Below, piece after piece: positions 36,148 to 45,968 of a stretch of DNA of 64,000 bases (position 1 is the first letter of the stretch; the number at the start of each line of letters is the position of its first letter). A program made the position numbers and the translations under genes. Location of the stretch: contig NZ_JAGYPG010000002.1 in NCBI RefSeq assembly GCF_018343625.1, positions 248,001 to 312,000 of the forward strand, given 5' to 3'. This stretch comes from Lederbergia citri (GTDB lineage Bacteria > Bacillota > Bacilli > Bacillales > Bacillaceae_C). The notes beneath the pieces are model-generated. The model was not told where the DNA came from and did not search any database. It saw nothing but the letters and a program-made list of their open reading frames with translations.

Positions 36148-37353
36148 CTATATATCCTTTGCTGCAAAAGAATTTTTTGCGACAGATTTTTTCCTGTCGA
36201 TCATCAAATAAAACGCCAAAACAATAAAGATTAATATTCCGGATAACACATACATATTTTGATAGCCAAAATGAACAGCTATAATCCCTAGTGCGTAGGA
36301 ACCTGCGGCAATTCCGATATCAAATAGTGTAAAGAAGGTCGCAGTGGCATACCCACTTCGTTCCGGGGTGGTTGCTTGTACAGAAAGGGTTTGTAAACTA
36401 GGAACGAGTGCGCCGTACCCAAATCCAATGAATATTCCAGACAATAAAAATAAGAACGATGAGTTAATAAAGGCTAATAGTAAGAGTCCGCCGCAAAAGC
36501 TAATGAAGCCAGGGATTAATACGTATTTTGGTCCTTTTTCATCAAACCATCTTCCCGTATACGGACGAGTCAAAAGCATAGCGGATGCGTACACTAAATA
36601 AAAAACAGTTGCTAAATGCAACAGGTGTTTTTGCTGAGCATAGATTGACAAGAATGATAGGACGCTCGCATATGAGAAGGAAACTAAGCTTGCGAGCAAG
36701 GCAACAGGAACAGATTTTTTTTCAAATAAGTCATGGATGGAAAAAGATCGTTTCGAGGCCGTACTTTTTTCAAACTTTTTATCTGCTCGAATGGTTAAAG
36801 ACAAAGAAGCACCGATAACCATAAAAACACTCATGAAAATGAAAAGGGCATTAAATGATAAGGTTTGAACAATTGTAAGTGAAAGGATCGGTCCGAGGAC
36901 AACTGCTAAATTGGTAGACATCGTAAAATATCCTAACCCGGCACCACGTCTCGACATTGGAACGTTATCAGCCGCAAGAGATCCGCTTGCAGTCGTGGCG
37001 ATACTAAACCAAATTCCTTGAATAAAACGTAATATTAATAATCCTGAAAAAGGATTTACAAGGGCATAAAGGATTGTACAAACTACATAAAAAAATAAAC
37101 TGATCCAAAGCATTTTTCTTTTGCCGTAAAGATCTAAAATTTTCCCTGTAAAAGGCCTCATTAAAATCGCTGAAAGAAGAAAAATCGTCATGAGAAGTCC
37201 CGCATCTTTATCCGTTCTATTTAAGCTTTCAATCACATAGAGCGGCAAAGTGGTGACTAAACCATAAAACACAGTAAAAACGGATAAATTGGTACAAAAC
37301 AGACTAATGAATGTTTTCGTCCATATTGGTTGTTTTTTTTCCAAAGAGGTCAT
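36148..37353 (-). CDS. MFS transporter (drug or metabolite exporter)
   Basis: 401 residues, 12 membrane helices. The loop 2-3 motif A is present (RPFTGKILDLYGKRKML), and the second-half equivalent is RPYTGRWFDEKGPKYVL. GPILSLTIVQ resembles motif C of proton-driven exporters. The start codon overlaps the stop of the upstream MarR regulator (ATGA), so the pair is one operon and the transporter is probably induced by the MarR ligand. The substrate is unknown. Confidence 0.9.
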   Translation of the reverse strand: MTSLEKKQPIWTKTFISLFCTNLSVFTVFYGLVTTLPLYVIESLNRTDKDAGLLMTIFLLSAILMRPFTGKILDLYGKRKMLWISLFFYVVCTILYALVNPFSGLLILRFIQGIWFSIATTASGSLAADNVPMSRRGAGLGYFTMSTNLAVVLGPILSLTIVQTLSFNALFIFMSVFMVIGASLSLTIRADKKFEKSTASKRSFSIHDLFEKKSVPVALLASLVSFSYASVLSFLSIYAQQKHLLHLATVFYLVYASAMLLTRPYTGRWFDEKGPKYVLIPGFISFCGGLLLLAFINSSFLFLLSGIFIGFGYGALVPSLQTLSVQATTPERSGYATATFFTLFDIGIAAGSYALGIIAVHFGYQNMYVLSGILIFIVLAFYLMIDRKKSVAKNSFAAKDI

Positions 37354-37751
37354 CCTTTCTTCAGTTTTTTTAGCAAAATAACTAATTGATTTTGTTCTTC
37401 TAAAGATAATTCCTGTAAAAATTGATTTTCAAAATTTATGACAGACTCTTCTATTGTTTTGAACTTTTTTTCAGCGTCTTCCGATAGCCGTACCATTTTT
37501 TCTCTGCGATCCTCGCCAAACTTTTCGGTCAACCAGCCCAATTCAATTAACCGTTGAACTGTCCTAGAAATAGTCGGTGCCTCAACATTTAAATACTTCC
37601 ATATTTGCGTTAGTGTCATTTCCTCATTCTCATGAACGACATACAAAACGCTCCATTGAGCAGCGTATAAATCATATTCCTTTAGCGTATGATTCAATTC
37701 TTTACTTAAATATCGGGTCTTTTGAAAAATTTCATGGAATATCGGATTCAT
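37350..37751 (-). CDS. MarR-family transcriptional regulator
   Basis: 133 residues from the ATG at 37751, six bases after GAGGTG. The winged-helix core is EEMTLTQIWKYLNVEAPTISRTVQRLIELGWLTEKFGEDRREKMVRLSEDAEKKF, with helix 3 TISRTVQRL and the wing DRREKM. N- and C-terminal helices provide dimerisation. A perfect 12-bp palindrome lies at its promoter, so it is probably autoregulated and controls the MFS gene that follows. Confidence 0.92.
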   Translation of the reverse strand: MNPIFHEIFQKTRYLSKELNHTLKEYDLYAAQWSVLYVVHENEEMTLTQIWKYLNVEAPTISRTVQRLIELGWLTEKFGEDRREKMVRLSEDAEKKFKTIEESVINFENQFLQELSLEEQNQLVILLKKLKKG

Positions 37752-37770
37752 GATTTTCACCTCAAATTAT

Positions 37771-37817
37771 TTACCTAGGTAAGTATTTATTTTAAATCTA
37801 ATCATGAAATTTGTAAA
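37771..37817 (-). promoter_or_regulatory. Promoter and palindromic operator of marR-MFS operon
   Basis: On the minus strand TTTACA (37812-37817) and TAAAAT (37789-37794) are 17 bases apart. Directly downstream, over the start point, is the perfect palindrome TTACCTAGGTAA (37771-37782), the likely MarR operator. Confidence 0.8.
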
Positions 37818-37820
37818 CTA

Positions 37821-37852
37821 AAAAGAGGACCTTCAGACAAAGCTGAAAGTCC
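37821..37852 (-). terminator. Terminator of the pst-phoU operon
   Basis: On the minus strand GGACTTTCAG and CTGAAGGTCC form a 10-bp stem with one mismatch, followed by TCTTTTT, directly after the phoU stop. Confidence 0.88.
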
Positions 37853-37858
37853 ACTAAG

Positions 37859-38515
37859 TTAATTTAATTCCACCATTTTACCTTCCGACATATACACGAT
37901 CCATTCACAAATATTCGTAGCATAGTCTCCGATTCTTTCTAAATATTGTGCGGCAAGCAGTAAATGAGACCCTTGATGAATTAAATTTTTATCTTTTCCC
38001 ATTAACTCAATTAAATCAGTAAAGACTTTGTTAAAATATTCATCAATAACATCATCTTGCTTTGCAATTTCTACAGCAGCTTTATGGTCCATTTTAATAT
38101 ACGCACCTAATGCATCTCGTACAATTTTCTGAACTAATTCTCCCATTTTCGGGATATCAATAAGTGGTTTAGCATACTGTTCATCTTTTAGGCTAATCGT
38201 TGTTTTGGAAAAGCTAACAGCATGATCCGCCATTCGTTCCAAATCGGTTGCAACCTTTAATGTCGTAGCAATTCTGCGTAAATCGCTTCCTACCGGCTGT
38301 TGTAATGCGATTAAAGAAAAGCAAGACTTTTCAATTCCAATCTCCGCTTCATTAATATCCTTGTCGCCGTCTATTACTGATTTTGCCAAAGGGACATCTT
38401 TATCGATAAGCGACTTAACCGCTTTATACACTGCTTCTTCCACCATCATTCCCATCGACAGCAGCTGTTGATGGAGTTCATTCAACTTTTCATCAAATTG
38501 ACTTCTTATAGCCAT
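37859..38515 (-). CDS. phoU: Phosphate transport regulator PhoU
   Basis: 218 residues from the ATG at 38515; an in-frame GTG four codons earlier overlaps the ribosome binding site. Two PhoU three-helix repeats are visible, each with an acidic metal-binding signature (ESVIDGDKDINEAEIGIEKSC-like and AKQDDVIDEYF). PhoU connects the Pst transporter to the PhoR sensor and prevents phosphate poisoning. It is last in the pst operon. Confidence 0.95.
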   Translation of the reverse strand: MAIRSQFDEKLNELHQQLLSMGMMVEEAVYKAVKSLIDKDVPLAKSVIDGDKDINEAEIGIEKSCFSLIALQQPVGSDLRRIATTLKVATDLERMADHAVSFSKTTISLKDEQYAKPLIDIPKMGELVQKIVRDALGAYIKMDHKAAVEIAKQDDVIDEYFNKVFTDLIELMGKDKNLIHQGSHLLLAAQYLERIGDYATNICEWIVYMSEGKMVELN

Positions 38516-38542
38516 ATTTATTTCCACCCCTCATAGATTTTC

Positions 38543-39328
38543 TTAACCAAAACGGCCAGATATATAATCTTCCGTTTGTTTCATTTTAGGATTTGTGAAA
38601 ATGGTATTCGTATCGGCAAACTCAATTACTTCTCCATTAAGGAAAAAGGCTGTTTCATCTGAAACACGAGCCGCCTGCTGCATGTTGTGGGTGACAATGA
38701 TGATCGTATACTCTTTTTTCAATTCTAAAATTAATTGTTCCAGCTTTGATGTTGAAATAGGATCAAGCGCTGATGTTGGTTCATCCATTAAAATAATTTC
38801 TGGCTTCACAGCTAGCACTCTCGCCAATACAAGTCGCTGCTGCTGACCTCCAGATAAACCTGTCGCAATTTTTCCAAGGTTATCTTTTACCTCATCCCAA
38901 AGAGCAGCAGCTCGTAAACTGGACTCCACAATTTCGTCCAGCTTTTTCTTGTTTTTCAATCCATGGATGCGTGGTCCATAAGCGATATTATCATAAATAG
39001 ACATTGGAAACGGATTGGCCTGTTGAAAAACCATTCCGACTTGTTTACGCAATTCCACTGTGTCTATTTGAGGAGACGTGATATCCATATCGCCAATTAA
39101 AATTTTCCCCTCTGTACGGGTTCCAGGAATTAAATCGTTCATCCTATTCAATGTACGAAGGAATGTAGACTTTCCACATCCTGACGGACCAATGAAAGCT
39201 GTTACTTGATTTTTTTTAATATCCAGATTGATATTTTTCAGTGCCTGAGCTTTCCCGTAGTAAAATTGGAGCTGTTCTGTCCGGATTACGGTCTGCTCAT
39301 TTTTAGTTTTTAAAAGAGTTACTGCCAT
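38543..39328 (-). CDS. pstB: Phosphate ABC transporter ATPase PstB (second copy)
   Basis: 261 residues from the ATG at 39328. Walker [10 protein letters not shown], phosphate-family [10 protein letters not shown]-loop [15 protein letters not shown], signature [16 protein letters not shown], Walker [14 protein letters not shown] and His switch VTHNMQQ are present. It powers phosphate import. Tandem pstB genes (pstBA, pstBB) are normal in Bacillus. The two paralogues here differ mainly in the N-terminus and near the ATP-binding Q-loop. Confidence 0.95.
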   Translation of the reverse strand: MAVTLLKTKNEQTVIRTEQLQFYYGKAQALKNINLDIKKNQVTAFIGPSGCGKSTFLRTLNRMNDLIPGTRTEGKILIGDMDITSPQIDTVELRKQVGMVFQQANPFPMSIYDNIAYGPRIHGLKNKKKLDEIVESSLRAAALWDEVKDNLGKIATGLSGGQQQRLVLARVLAVKPEIILMDEPTSALDPISTSKLEQLILELKKEYTIIIVTHNMQQAARVSDETAFFLNGEVIEFADTNTIFTNPKMKQTEDYISGRFG

Positions 39329-39343
39329 AAAATTTCCCACCTC

Positions 39344-40189
39344 TTATCCAAAATTTCCGGAGATGTATTGTTCGGTTTGTTCATTGTGGGGATTCGTAAA
39401 AATTTGCTCAGTCTCACCATATTCCACGACTTCTCCCATGTAGAAAAATGCTGTATTGTCTGAGATACGTGCCGCCTGCTGCATATTGTGCGTCACGATA
39501 ATAATCGAATAATCTTTTTTCAGTTCACCAATCAACTCTTCAATTTTTCCAGTTGAAACGGGATCTAGTGCAGAAGCTGGTTCATCGAGAAGCAACACTT
39601 CAGGATTCATCGCAATCGCTCTAGCAATACACAAGCGCTGCTGCTGCCCTCCAGATAAGGATAGTGCAGATTGATGAAGCTTATCTTTTACTTCATCCCA
39701 TAAAGCAGCTTTCCGCAAACTATCTTCCACAATTTTATCAATTTTATTTTTATTTCTTACTCCGTGATGAGTCGGACCATAAGCAACATTTTTATAAATC
39801 GATTTAGCAAATGGATTCGGTCTTTGGAAAACCATACCGATTTGTTTTCTTACTTCAAATACATTTGCCATTGATGAGTTAATATCGACGCCTTTATATA
39901 AAATACTGCCCTCAATTCTGCAGTTTTCAATTTCATCATTCATACGGTTTAAGCTGCGCAAATACGTGGACTTACCGCAGCCAGACGGTCCAATTAACGC
40001 TGTTACTCCATTTTTCGGAAAAGCTAATGAGACATTTTTGATTGCCTCTTTTTTTCCATAGTAGACATATAAGCCTTCCGTCTCCATCGCAATCTCTTTT
40101 TCAGTCATTGGATTGGATTTTAACTGGGCAATTCGTCCAGATTTATCAGTTTTAACATTATTTTTATGAATCACTGTTTGGGTGGCCAT
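39344..40189 (-). CDS. pstB: Phosphate ABC transporter ATPase PstB (first copy)
   Basis: 281 residues from the ATG at 40189, after AAAGGAGG; the longer frame adds 11 residues over that site. It carries Walker [37 protein letters not shown], signature [16 protein letters not shown], Walker [13 protein letters not shown] and His switch VTHNMQQ. The N-terminus (about 35 residues) is longer than in the second copy. It should form the ATPase dimer under PstA/PstC. Confidence 0.95.
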   Translation of the reverse strand: MATQTVIHKNNVKTDKSGRIAQLKSNPMTEKEIAMETEGLYVYYGKKEAIKNVSLAFPKNGVTALIGPSGCGKSTYLRSLNRMNDEIENCRIEGSILYKGVDINSSMANVFEVRKQIGMVFQRPNPFAKSIYKNVAYGPTHHGVRNKNKIDKIVEDSLRKAALWDEVKDKLHQSALSLSGGQQQRLCIARAIAMNPEVLLLDEPASALDPVSTGKIEELIGELKKDYSIIIVTHNMQQAARISDNTAFFYMGEVVEYGETEQIFTNPHNEQTEQYISGNFG

Positions 40190-40246
40190 CCTAGTGCCTC
40201 CTTTTATAAAAGCTATATACAAAAAATCAATAAAACTTCCTTCCCA

Positions 40247-41131
40247 TTAGGAGGATGTCATTTTTTTATAAACAAGACTGCCAATTAAGCGAGCTCCAAG
40301 ATTAAAGATTAATATGGCTAGCAAAAGAAGAGCAGCTGCGCCATCTGAAACTGCTTCAATATCAGGAATGATTCCTTCTCCGTTGATTTTCCAAATATGA
40401 ACAGCTAACGTTTCCGCTGGTCTCATCGGATTAAGAGGAGATGTTGGGGATAACGGGTTCCAATTCGTAAAATCTAAATTAGGTGTACTCATACCAGCTG
40501 TATAAATTAATGCTGCTGCTTCTCCGAACACTCTTCCTGAAGCCAAGATGACTCCCGTAATAATTCCTGGAAGTGCTGCTGGTAAAATAATTGTCGTCAT
40601 TGTTTCCCAGCGTGAAACTCCAAGTGCAAGCCCGGCTTCTCTTTGCTGTCTTGGAATATTGTTTATAGATTCCTCTACTACGCGCACCATAAGGGGTAGA
40701 TTAAAAACAGTCAAAGCAAGTGAACCTGATAGAATTGAGAATCCCCAACCCATATAAATAACGAAAAACAAAAAGCCGAATAATCCAACGACAATGGATG
40801 GAAGTGAAGATAATACTTCAATCATCGTCCGAATAAAATCAGTAAATGCATTCTTTTTTGCATATTCAGCCATATAAATCCCGGCTCCAAGTGACAGAGG
40901 TACTGTAATCAGCATGGTAAGCACGAGTAAATAAAATGAATTAAACAGCTGCGGGCCAACTCCACCACCGGCTTTAAAAATTTGCGGAGGGGATGAAATG
41001 AAATGCCAGCTCAGCTTTGGTATACCATGATAAAGAACATAACCTAAAAGACTTGCAAGAATGAGAACAATGATAAAGGCGATCAAATAAAAAGTAATTG
41101 TAGCTATACGATCTGCAAGCTTTGCATTCAT
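40247..41131 (-). CDS. pstA: Phosphate ABC transporter permease PstA
   Basis: 294 residues from the ATG at 41131, which overlaps the pstC stop (ATGA). Six membrane helices are seen, with the EAA loop (EESINNIPRQQREAGLALGVSRWETMTTIILPAALPG) that docks on PstB. It forms the phosphate channel with PstC in the cytoplasmic membrane. The 28 extra residues of the longer frame lie inside pstC and are not part of the family. Confidence 0.95.
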   Translation of the reverse strand: MNAKLADRIATITFYLIAFIIVLILASLLGYVLYHGIPKLSWHFISSPPQIFKAGGGVGPQLFNSFYLLVLTMLITVPLSLGAGIYMAEYAKKNAFTDFIRTMIEVLSSLPSIVVGLFGFLFFVIYMGWGFSILSGSLALTVFNLPLMVRVVEESINNIPRQQREAGLALGVSRWETMTTIILPAALPGIITGVILASGRVFGEAAALIYTAGMSTPNLDFTNWNPLSPTSPLNPMRPAETLAVHIWKINGEGIIPDIEAVSDGAAALLLLAILIFNLGARLIGSLVYKKMTSS

Positions 41132-42060
41132 GCGTCTTTTCTCCCCCTTCCAATCATTCTGACAGCAAGAATAAAGATCAATGACATAATTAACAATACG
41201 AGTGCCAATGACCATAGAGCATTATTTTCCGCTTGCCCCATGACGGTATAGCCCATTCCCATTGTCAAAACACTTGTTAATGTTGCGGCAGGTTCAAATA
41301 GGGATGTCGGAATAACTGATGAGTTCCCGATAACCATTTGGACAGCGAGTGCTTCACCAAAGGCTCTTGCCATTCCAAATATGACGGCTGTCAGTAAGCC
41401 TGGACGAGCAGTTTTCAAAACAACTCTAAAGATGGTCTGCCAACGAGTTGCTCCTAGAGCGAGCGATGCTTCGCGAAGCTGCCTTGGTACTCCTCTAATC
41501 GCATCAGCGGATAAGCTTGTAATAGTAGGCAAAATCATGATGGAAAGCACAATAGTACCAGCCGCAATACCAAATCCGCTACCAGTAATATGGTTCCTTA
41601 TGAAAGGGACAACAACGGATAAGCCGATAAATCCATATACTACGGATGGAATTCCGACGAGCAGTTCAATAACAGGCTGTAAAATTTTCTTTCCAAATTT
41701 CGGTGAAATTTCTGTCATAAAAACAGCTGCGCCAATGGCCACTGGTGCACAAATGGCAGCGGATAAAAAGGTGACTGCAAAGGAACCAAAGATAAAAGGC
41801 AAAGCCCCAATAATTGGTTTACCTAATTCGTTCTTTACCCCAGGATTCCATTTTAGACCTGTTAAAAAATCAATCACACTGCCTTTATTTATATAGAAGG
41901 TAGATAAACCTTTAGATGAAACAAGAAAGAGAATAGCAAATGCTATTCCGATAGTTAAGCCGACCGCTGCTAATGTCAGCATTTTACCGGTTTGCTCAAT
42001 TCTAACTTTTTTATTCGGTTTTAGTAATTGAGCAGAGTTATTTTCTGCAATTTTCTCCAA
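41128..42060 (-). CDS. pstC: Phosphate ABC transporter permease PstC
   Basis: 310 residues with six membrane helices. The EAA loop is ADAIRGVPRQLREASLALGATRWQTIFRVVLKTARPG, and the N-terminal periplasm-facing segment contains the PstC motif DFLTGLKWNPG. It pairs with PstA. It follows pstS after a 146-bp gap containing a large inverted repeat, which probably lowers its expression relative to the binding protein. Confidence 0.95.
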   Translation of the reverse strand: MEKIAENNSAQLLKPNKKVRIEQTGKMLTLAAVGLTIGIAFAILFLVSSKGLSTFYINKGSVIDFLTGLKWNPGVKNELGKPIIGALPFIFGSFAVTFLSAAICAPVAIGAAVFMTEISPKFGKKILQPVIELLVGIPSVVYGFIGLSVVVPFIRNHITGSGFGIAAGTIVLSIMILPTITSLSADAIRGVPRQLREASLALGATRWQTIFRVVLKTARPGLLTAVIFGMARAFGEALAVQMVIGNSSVIPTSLFEPAATLTSVLTMGMGYTVMGQAENNALWSLALVLLIMSLIFILAVRMIGRGRKDA

Positions 42061-42106
42061 AATGGCAGCTCCTTTCTAAAATCCCCATTTTTAGACAAAA
42101 GAACTT

Positions 42107-42147
42107 AAGGGAGGTCACTTAGAATTTTTTTTCAAGTAACCACCCTT
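42107..42147 (-). promoter_or_regulatory. Intercistronic stem-loop between pstS and pstC
   Basis: AAGGGAGGTCACTT (42107-42120) and AAGTAACCACCCTT (42134-42147) pair over 14 bases with two mismatches around a 13-base loop. Placed after the binding-protein gene, such a structure usually stabilises the 5' message or attenuates the permease genes. Confidence 0.65.
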
Positions 42148-42206
42148 ACTTTCTATATTAAGTTTGTCAAAACGTATTTATGGCTATCCAACTACATTTT
42201 CAAGTC

Positions 42207-43136
42207 TTACTTAACGTTTCCTTCAGGATCACGTTCGACTTTCATTCCACTCACTGGAAGGAAGTCCATTTCTTTAAGCAATGTAGTTTGAACTTCATCT
42301 GATAGCATGTAGTCGATAAATGCTTTCGCTAAACCTGTTGCTTCACCATTTGTATACATATGTTGGTAAGCCCAGATTTTCCAAGTATCTGTTTCAACGT
42401 TTTCTTGAGTAGGCTCATTACCATCAACAGATAGTGCTAGGATGGAATCATCGAAATAAGAGAATGCTAGATAGCTAATTGCACCAGGTGTTTCACTTAC
42501 CATTTTTCTAACTGTACCAGAAGATTCTTGTTCTAGTGCTTCAATTGGCTCCGCACCTTTAAGACCGAACTTCTCAAATGTAGCACGTGTTCCAGATCCT
42601 TTAGGACGGTTAATAACTTGGATCTTTTGGTCTTTTCCACCAACATCTTTCCAGTTTGTAACTTTTCCTGTAAAAATATCGATTAACTGATCTTGAGTAA
42701 GCTCTTTAACGCCAACCTCTGGATGAGCAACTGGTCCCATTCCTACGACAGCGACTTTATGGTCAACGATTTTATCAGCTGGAATTCCTTCTTTTTCTTC
42801 AGCGAAAACGTCAGAGTTCCCAATATCAACTGCACCTTCACTAACTTTGCTTAAGCCTGTACCACTTCCGCCGCCTTGTACATTGATAACTGCACCAGGG
42901 TTTTCAGCTGCAAATTGTTGAGCAGCTGCTTCTACTAATTGTTGCATGGCACTAGAACCTACTGCTGTGATAGATCCAGATACTGTTTCTTTTTGTTCTT
43001 CTTGCTTATTATTTTCAGCCGGAGCTGGTGTTTCATTGTTTCCATTTGTTTCTGGTTGTGCGTTGTTTCCGCATCCTGCCAAAGCTAATGTAAACATAAG
43101 TACTAAGGCAAAAATTGCAAATACATTCTTCTTCAT
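42207..43136 (-). CDS. pstS: Phosphate-binding lipoprotein PstS
   Basis: 309 residues from the ATG at 43136 after AAAGGTGGG. The signal peptide has a lipobox LAGC with Cys22, so it is lipid-anchored outside the membrane by Lgt. A Glu/Asn/Pro-rich linker follows (25-45), then the binding domain. Phosphate-contacting segments include TAVGSSAMQ, GGSGTGL, NRPKGSGTRATFE and SSGTVRKMV. First gene of the operon, under a PHO box. Confidence 0.96.
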   Translation of the reverse strand: MKKNVFAIFALVLMFTLALAGCGNNAQPETNGNNETPAPAENNKQEEQKETVSGSITAVGSSAMQQLVEAAAQQFAAENPGAVINVQGGGSGTGLSKVSEGAVDIGNSDVFAEEKEGIPADKIVDHKVAVVGMGPVAHPEVGVKELTQDQLIDIFTGKVTNWKDVGGKDQKIQVINRPKGSGTRATFEKFGLKGAEPIEALEQESSGTVRKMVSETPGAISYLAFSYFDDSILALSVDGNEPTQENVETDTWKIWAYQHMYTNGEATGLAKAFIDYMLSDEVQTTLLKEMDFLPVSGMKVERDPEGNVK

Positions 43137-43200
43137 GAGTTTACCCACCTTTATTTTTTGTAATCTACTATTGCCTTGCAAATATAATATAAATCTTTAT

Positions 43201-43239
43201 AGTTAATCTGGTATGAACGAATTGTAAAGATTGTGTAAA
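43201..43239 (-). promoter_or_regulatory. PHO box upstream of pstS (four 11-bp-spaced repeats)
   Basis: On the minus strand TTTACA, TTTACA, TTCATA and TTAACT start exactly 11 bases apart (plus-strand positions 43234, 43223, 43212, 43201). This is the TT(A/T/C)ACA array bound by two PhoP~P dimers. An AT-rich -10 region (TATAAA/TATATT) follows before the pstS start. The remaining part of the 326-bp gap holds no gene. Confidence 0.93.
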
Positions 43240-43429
43240 GATGATATTTTTTTTTGTAAAAAACAAAATCTAAACGCCTGTTTATCTACATACTGGACCA
43301 TAGGATGTCATTCCGTTGATACCGCCACATTAGACTTCGACAGAGATAATGAAAACAATATGGAAAGGAGTTGACGCTGCTCGTGCTAGACGGAAACTAT
43401 CTTTATACATGTATAGTTCCCTGAAAGCA

Positions 43430-43459
43430 TAAAAAAATGCATCCAAAAAAAGGATGCAT
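43430..43459 (-). terminator. Terminator of phoP-phoR
   Basis: On the minus strand ATGCATCC and GGATGCAT form a perfect 8-bp stem with a T7 loop, followed by TTTTTTT, directly after the phoR stop. Confidence 0.9.
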
Positions 43460-43462
43460 GTA

Positions 43463-45244
43463 TCATATATCATTATGTTGTTTTTTAGGGAGTGTAACAA
43501 TAAAAGTCGTGCCTACTCCTTCAACACTTTTAACTTCTATTTTTCCATTTTGCGAATCAACTAGGTGTTTTACGATGGCAAGCCCTAATCCCGTGCCTCC
43601 TGAACTGCGCGATCGCGCCTTATCTACTCGATAAAAGCGCTCGAAAATTCTCGGCAATTCCTTTTGAGCAATTCCTATCCCTGTATCAGAAATAAGGAGT
43701 TTAACATCTTTTTCCTGTTCTATGATGTTTACAGAAATTTCTCCACCCTCCGGAGTATAGGAGATTGCATTGGAAAGAAGATTTAAAACAATTTGCTGAA
43801 TTCGATCCTTTTCGCCTTCGATCCAAATATCACTTTTTTCTGGAAGATTAAGATGTAAATTCTTTTTGGCCGCGCCTTCTTTTATAGTTTGGGCCGTACT
43901 CAAAACAGCTTCCGCTACATTTACTTTTTCAATCGTTAGCGGGATGCCGTGGTGTTCGATGCTTGATAAATAGAGGATATCTTTTATAAGTCGATGCAGT
44001 CGATCACTCTCTTTATAAATAATCGTTAAAAAATTGCGGCATAACTCTTCATCTTCCATTGCTCCGTCAAGTAAGGTTTCGGCAAAACCTTTTAATGACG
44101 TAATTGGTGTCTTTAATTCATGAGAGACATTTGCGACAAAATCACTGCGCATTTTCTCAAGCCTGCGAATATCTGTTACATCATGGAGAACGACAATAAT
44201 TCCGCTCACTTCGCCATTTTCACGTACAAATGGAGCTATATGAGCGTCTACCGTTCTTTCTTTCGGATAGTAAAAATGTACTTCTTTTCTTTTTTCATGA
44301 CCTGTTTTTAGACAATGATCAATCAAATTACTGAGTTCTTTACTTCTTCCTACCTCCATATGATGCTTATTCGAGAATGCTCTCGGATTCTCTCCGAGCA
44401 TTTTCCCCATAGCTCGATTTGCCAATAAAATTTGCCCTTCAGTATTGACAAGCAAAACTCCACTCATCATATTCGCAAGAACGCCTGTAAGTCGATGTTC
44501 ATTTTCATGGAGTTTATCCATTTGGTTTTTCAAACTGGAGGCAAGGACATTAATGGCATTGGCCAATTGGCCGAGTTCACCTTTAGACTTCATTTTTACT
44601 CTTGCCGAATAATCTTTTTCCTTAAGTTTTTCTGATACGATAATCATTTCTTCAATCGGGACGGATATGTCTTTCGCTAATCTCATTCCGATTAGACCCG
44701 TCAAAAGAAATGCAACAAACAGTACGAGTGCTATGCTAATCCATAGCTTCTGAATCGCGTGCTCGATATTTTCTATTGATAACGAAACTCTCATGACACC
44801 AGCAAGTTGATTATTTTCATGAATGGGAATTGCCACATACATCATGCTATAACCGAGAGTATCACTGTACCTAATGGAAAGTCCCGATGATAAATGCTCT
44901 TTAAGCACTTGCTGAATTTCCGGACGTTTAGCATGGTTTTCCATTTTTGCGGGATCATCTTCTGTATCTGCCAAAACTTCACCATTTTTATTAATAACGG
45001 TAAGCCGTGATTGTACTTGAGACGATAAGGCAATCACTTTATTTTGCAGATCCTCAGCTTGCAACCCCGTTTTATCCATTTCTACAGCATTTAACACTAA
45101 ATGCGCAGTTTGAGCCAACTGCTTTTCCTTTATTTGATAATATGTATTTTTCATCAATTCCGCTATAAAAAAACCGGAAACGAGTAGCAATAAAGACATT
45201 AATAATAAAAATGAAAACGTGATCCGAACCCATAATTTGTGCAT
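43463..45244 (-). CDS. phoR: Phosphate-regulon sensor histidine kinase PhoR
   Basis: 593 residues from the ATG at 45244, just after the phoP stop, with GGAG ten bases upstream; the longer frame reads 50 residues into phoP. Order: membrane helix (about 8-30), extracytoplasmic sensor domain (about 31-160), second helix (165-185), HAMP, PAS (MSGVLLVNTEGQILLAN), HisKA with phospho-His (FVANVSHELKTPITSL), and HATPase_c (N box LNLLSNAISYTPEGG; G1 DTGIGI; GGTGLGLAIVKHLV). It phosphorylates PhoP when phosphate is scarce. Confidence 0.96.
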   Translation of the reverse strand: MHKLWVRITFSFLLLMSLLLLVSGFFIAELMKNTYYQIKEKQLAQTAHLVLNAVEMDKTGLQAEDLQNKVIALSSQVQSRLTVINKNGEVLADTEDDPAKMENHAKRPEIQQVLKEHLSSGLSIRYSDTLGYSMMYVAIPIHENNQLAGVMRVSLSIENIEHAIQKLWISIALVLFVAFLLTGLIGMRLAKDISVPIEEMIIVSEKLKEKDYSARVKMKSKGELGQLANAINVLASSLKNQMDKLHENEHRLTGVLANMMSGVLLVNTEGQILLANRAMGKMLGENPRAFSNKHHMEVGRSKELSNLIDHCLKTGHEKRKEVHFYYPKERTVDAHIAPFVRENGEVSGIIVVLHDVTDIRRLEKMRSDFVANVSHELKTPITSLKGFAETLLDGAMEDEELCRNFLTIIYKESDRLHRLIKDILYLSSIEHHGIPLTIEKVNVAEAVLSTAQTIKEGAAKKNLHLNLPEKSDIWIEGEKDRIQQIVLNLLSNAISYTPEGGEISVNIIEQEKDVKLLISDTGIGIAQKELPRIFERFYRVDKARSRSSGGTGLGLAIVKHLVDSQNGKIEVKSVEGVGTTFIVTLPKKQHNDI

Positions 45245-45245
45245 A

Positions 45246-45944
45246 TTATGGTTTCTCCAATTTATAACCGAAGCCGCGAATCGTTTTAATATAAACCGGC
45301 TGCTTCGTATCTTCCTCAATCTTTTCCCGCAAATGACTAATATGGACATCCACGATTCGTGAATCACCAGCAAAATCATAATTCCAAACTGCATCTAATA
45401 ATTGATGGCGGCTTAATACTTTTCCTTGGTTATTTGCTAGGTATAATAAAAGTTCAAATTCCTTCGGAGTCAATTCCAACTTTTCCCCTGAAAGTACAGC
45501 TTCATACTTTTCAGGAAAGACAGTAAGCTGTCCTATTTCAATCACTTCATCTTTAGTAACAGGTTCAGGAATTTCATTCATATTAGACCTTCTTAAAATG
45601 GCCTTCACTCTTGCAATAACTTCTCGCGGACTAAAAGGTTTGGTTAAATAATCATCCGCGCCAAGTTCAAGACCAAGTACTTTATCAAATTCATCATCCT
45701 TTGCTGTCAGCATTAAAATAGGGGTATTTACTTTTTCTTGCCTTAATCTTTTGCAAACATCCATACCATCCATACCTGGAAGCATCAAATCTAGTACAAT
45801 AAAATCCGGCTTCTCTTTCATAGCCATTTCCAGGCCAGTATTTCCATCCTCCGCCGTCATAACAGAAAATCCAGCCTTCTCCAAATTAAAACGCAAAAGC
45901 GTCACAATCGATGGCTCATCATCAACAACCAGCACTCTTTCCAA
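45246..45944 (-). CDS. phoP: Phosphate-regulon response regulator PhoP
   Basis: 232 residues from a TTG seven bases after AAGGAGGG; the longer frame adds 23 residues read from a G-rich repeat. The receiver domain has the acidic pair VVDDE, the phospho-Asp in IVLDLMLPG, Thr in LMLTAKD and Lys in DYLTKPFSP. The OmpR-type winged helix ends in VWNYDFAGDSRIVDVHISHLREKIE...TIRGFGYKL. PhoP~P activates the pst operon through PHO boxes like the one at 43201. Confidence 0.96.
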   Translation of the reverse strand: MERVLVVDDEPSIVTLLRFNLEKAGFSVMTAEDGNTGLEMAMKEKPDFIVLDLMLPGMDGMDVCKRLRQEKVNTPILMLTAKDDEFDKVLGLELGADDYLTKPFSPREVIARVKAILRRSNMNEIPEPVTKDEVIEIGQLTVFPEKYEAVLSGEKLELTPKEFELLLYLANNQGKVLSRHQLLDAVWNYDFAGDSRIVDVHISHLREKIEEDTKQPVYIKTIRGFGYKLEKP

Positions 45945-45968
45945 AAACAAACCCTCCTTCGCTTTTCG

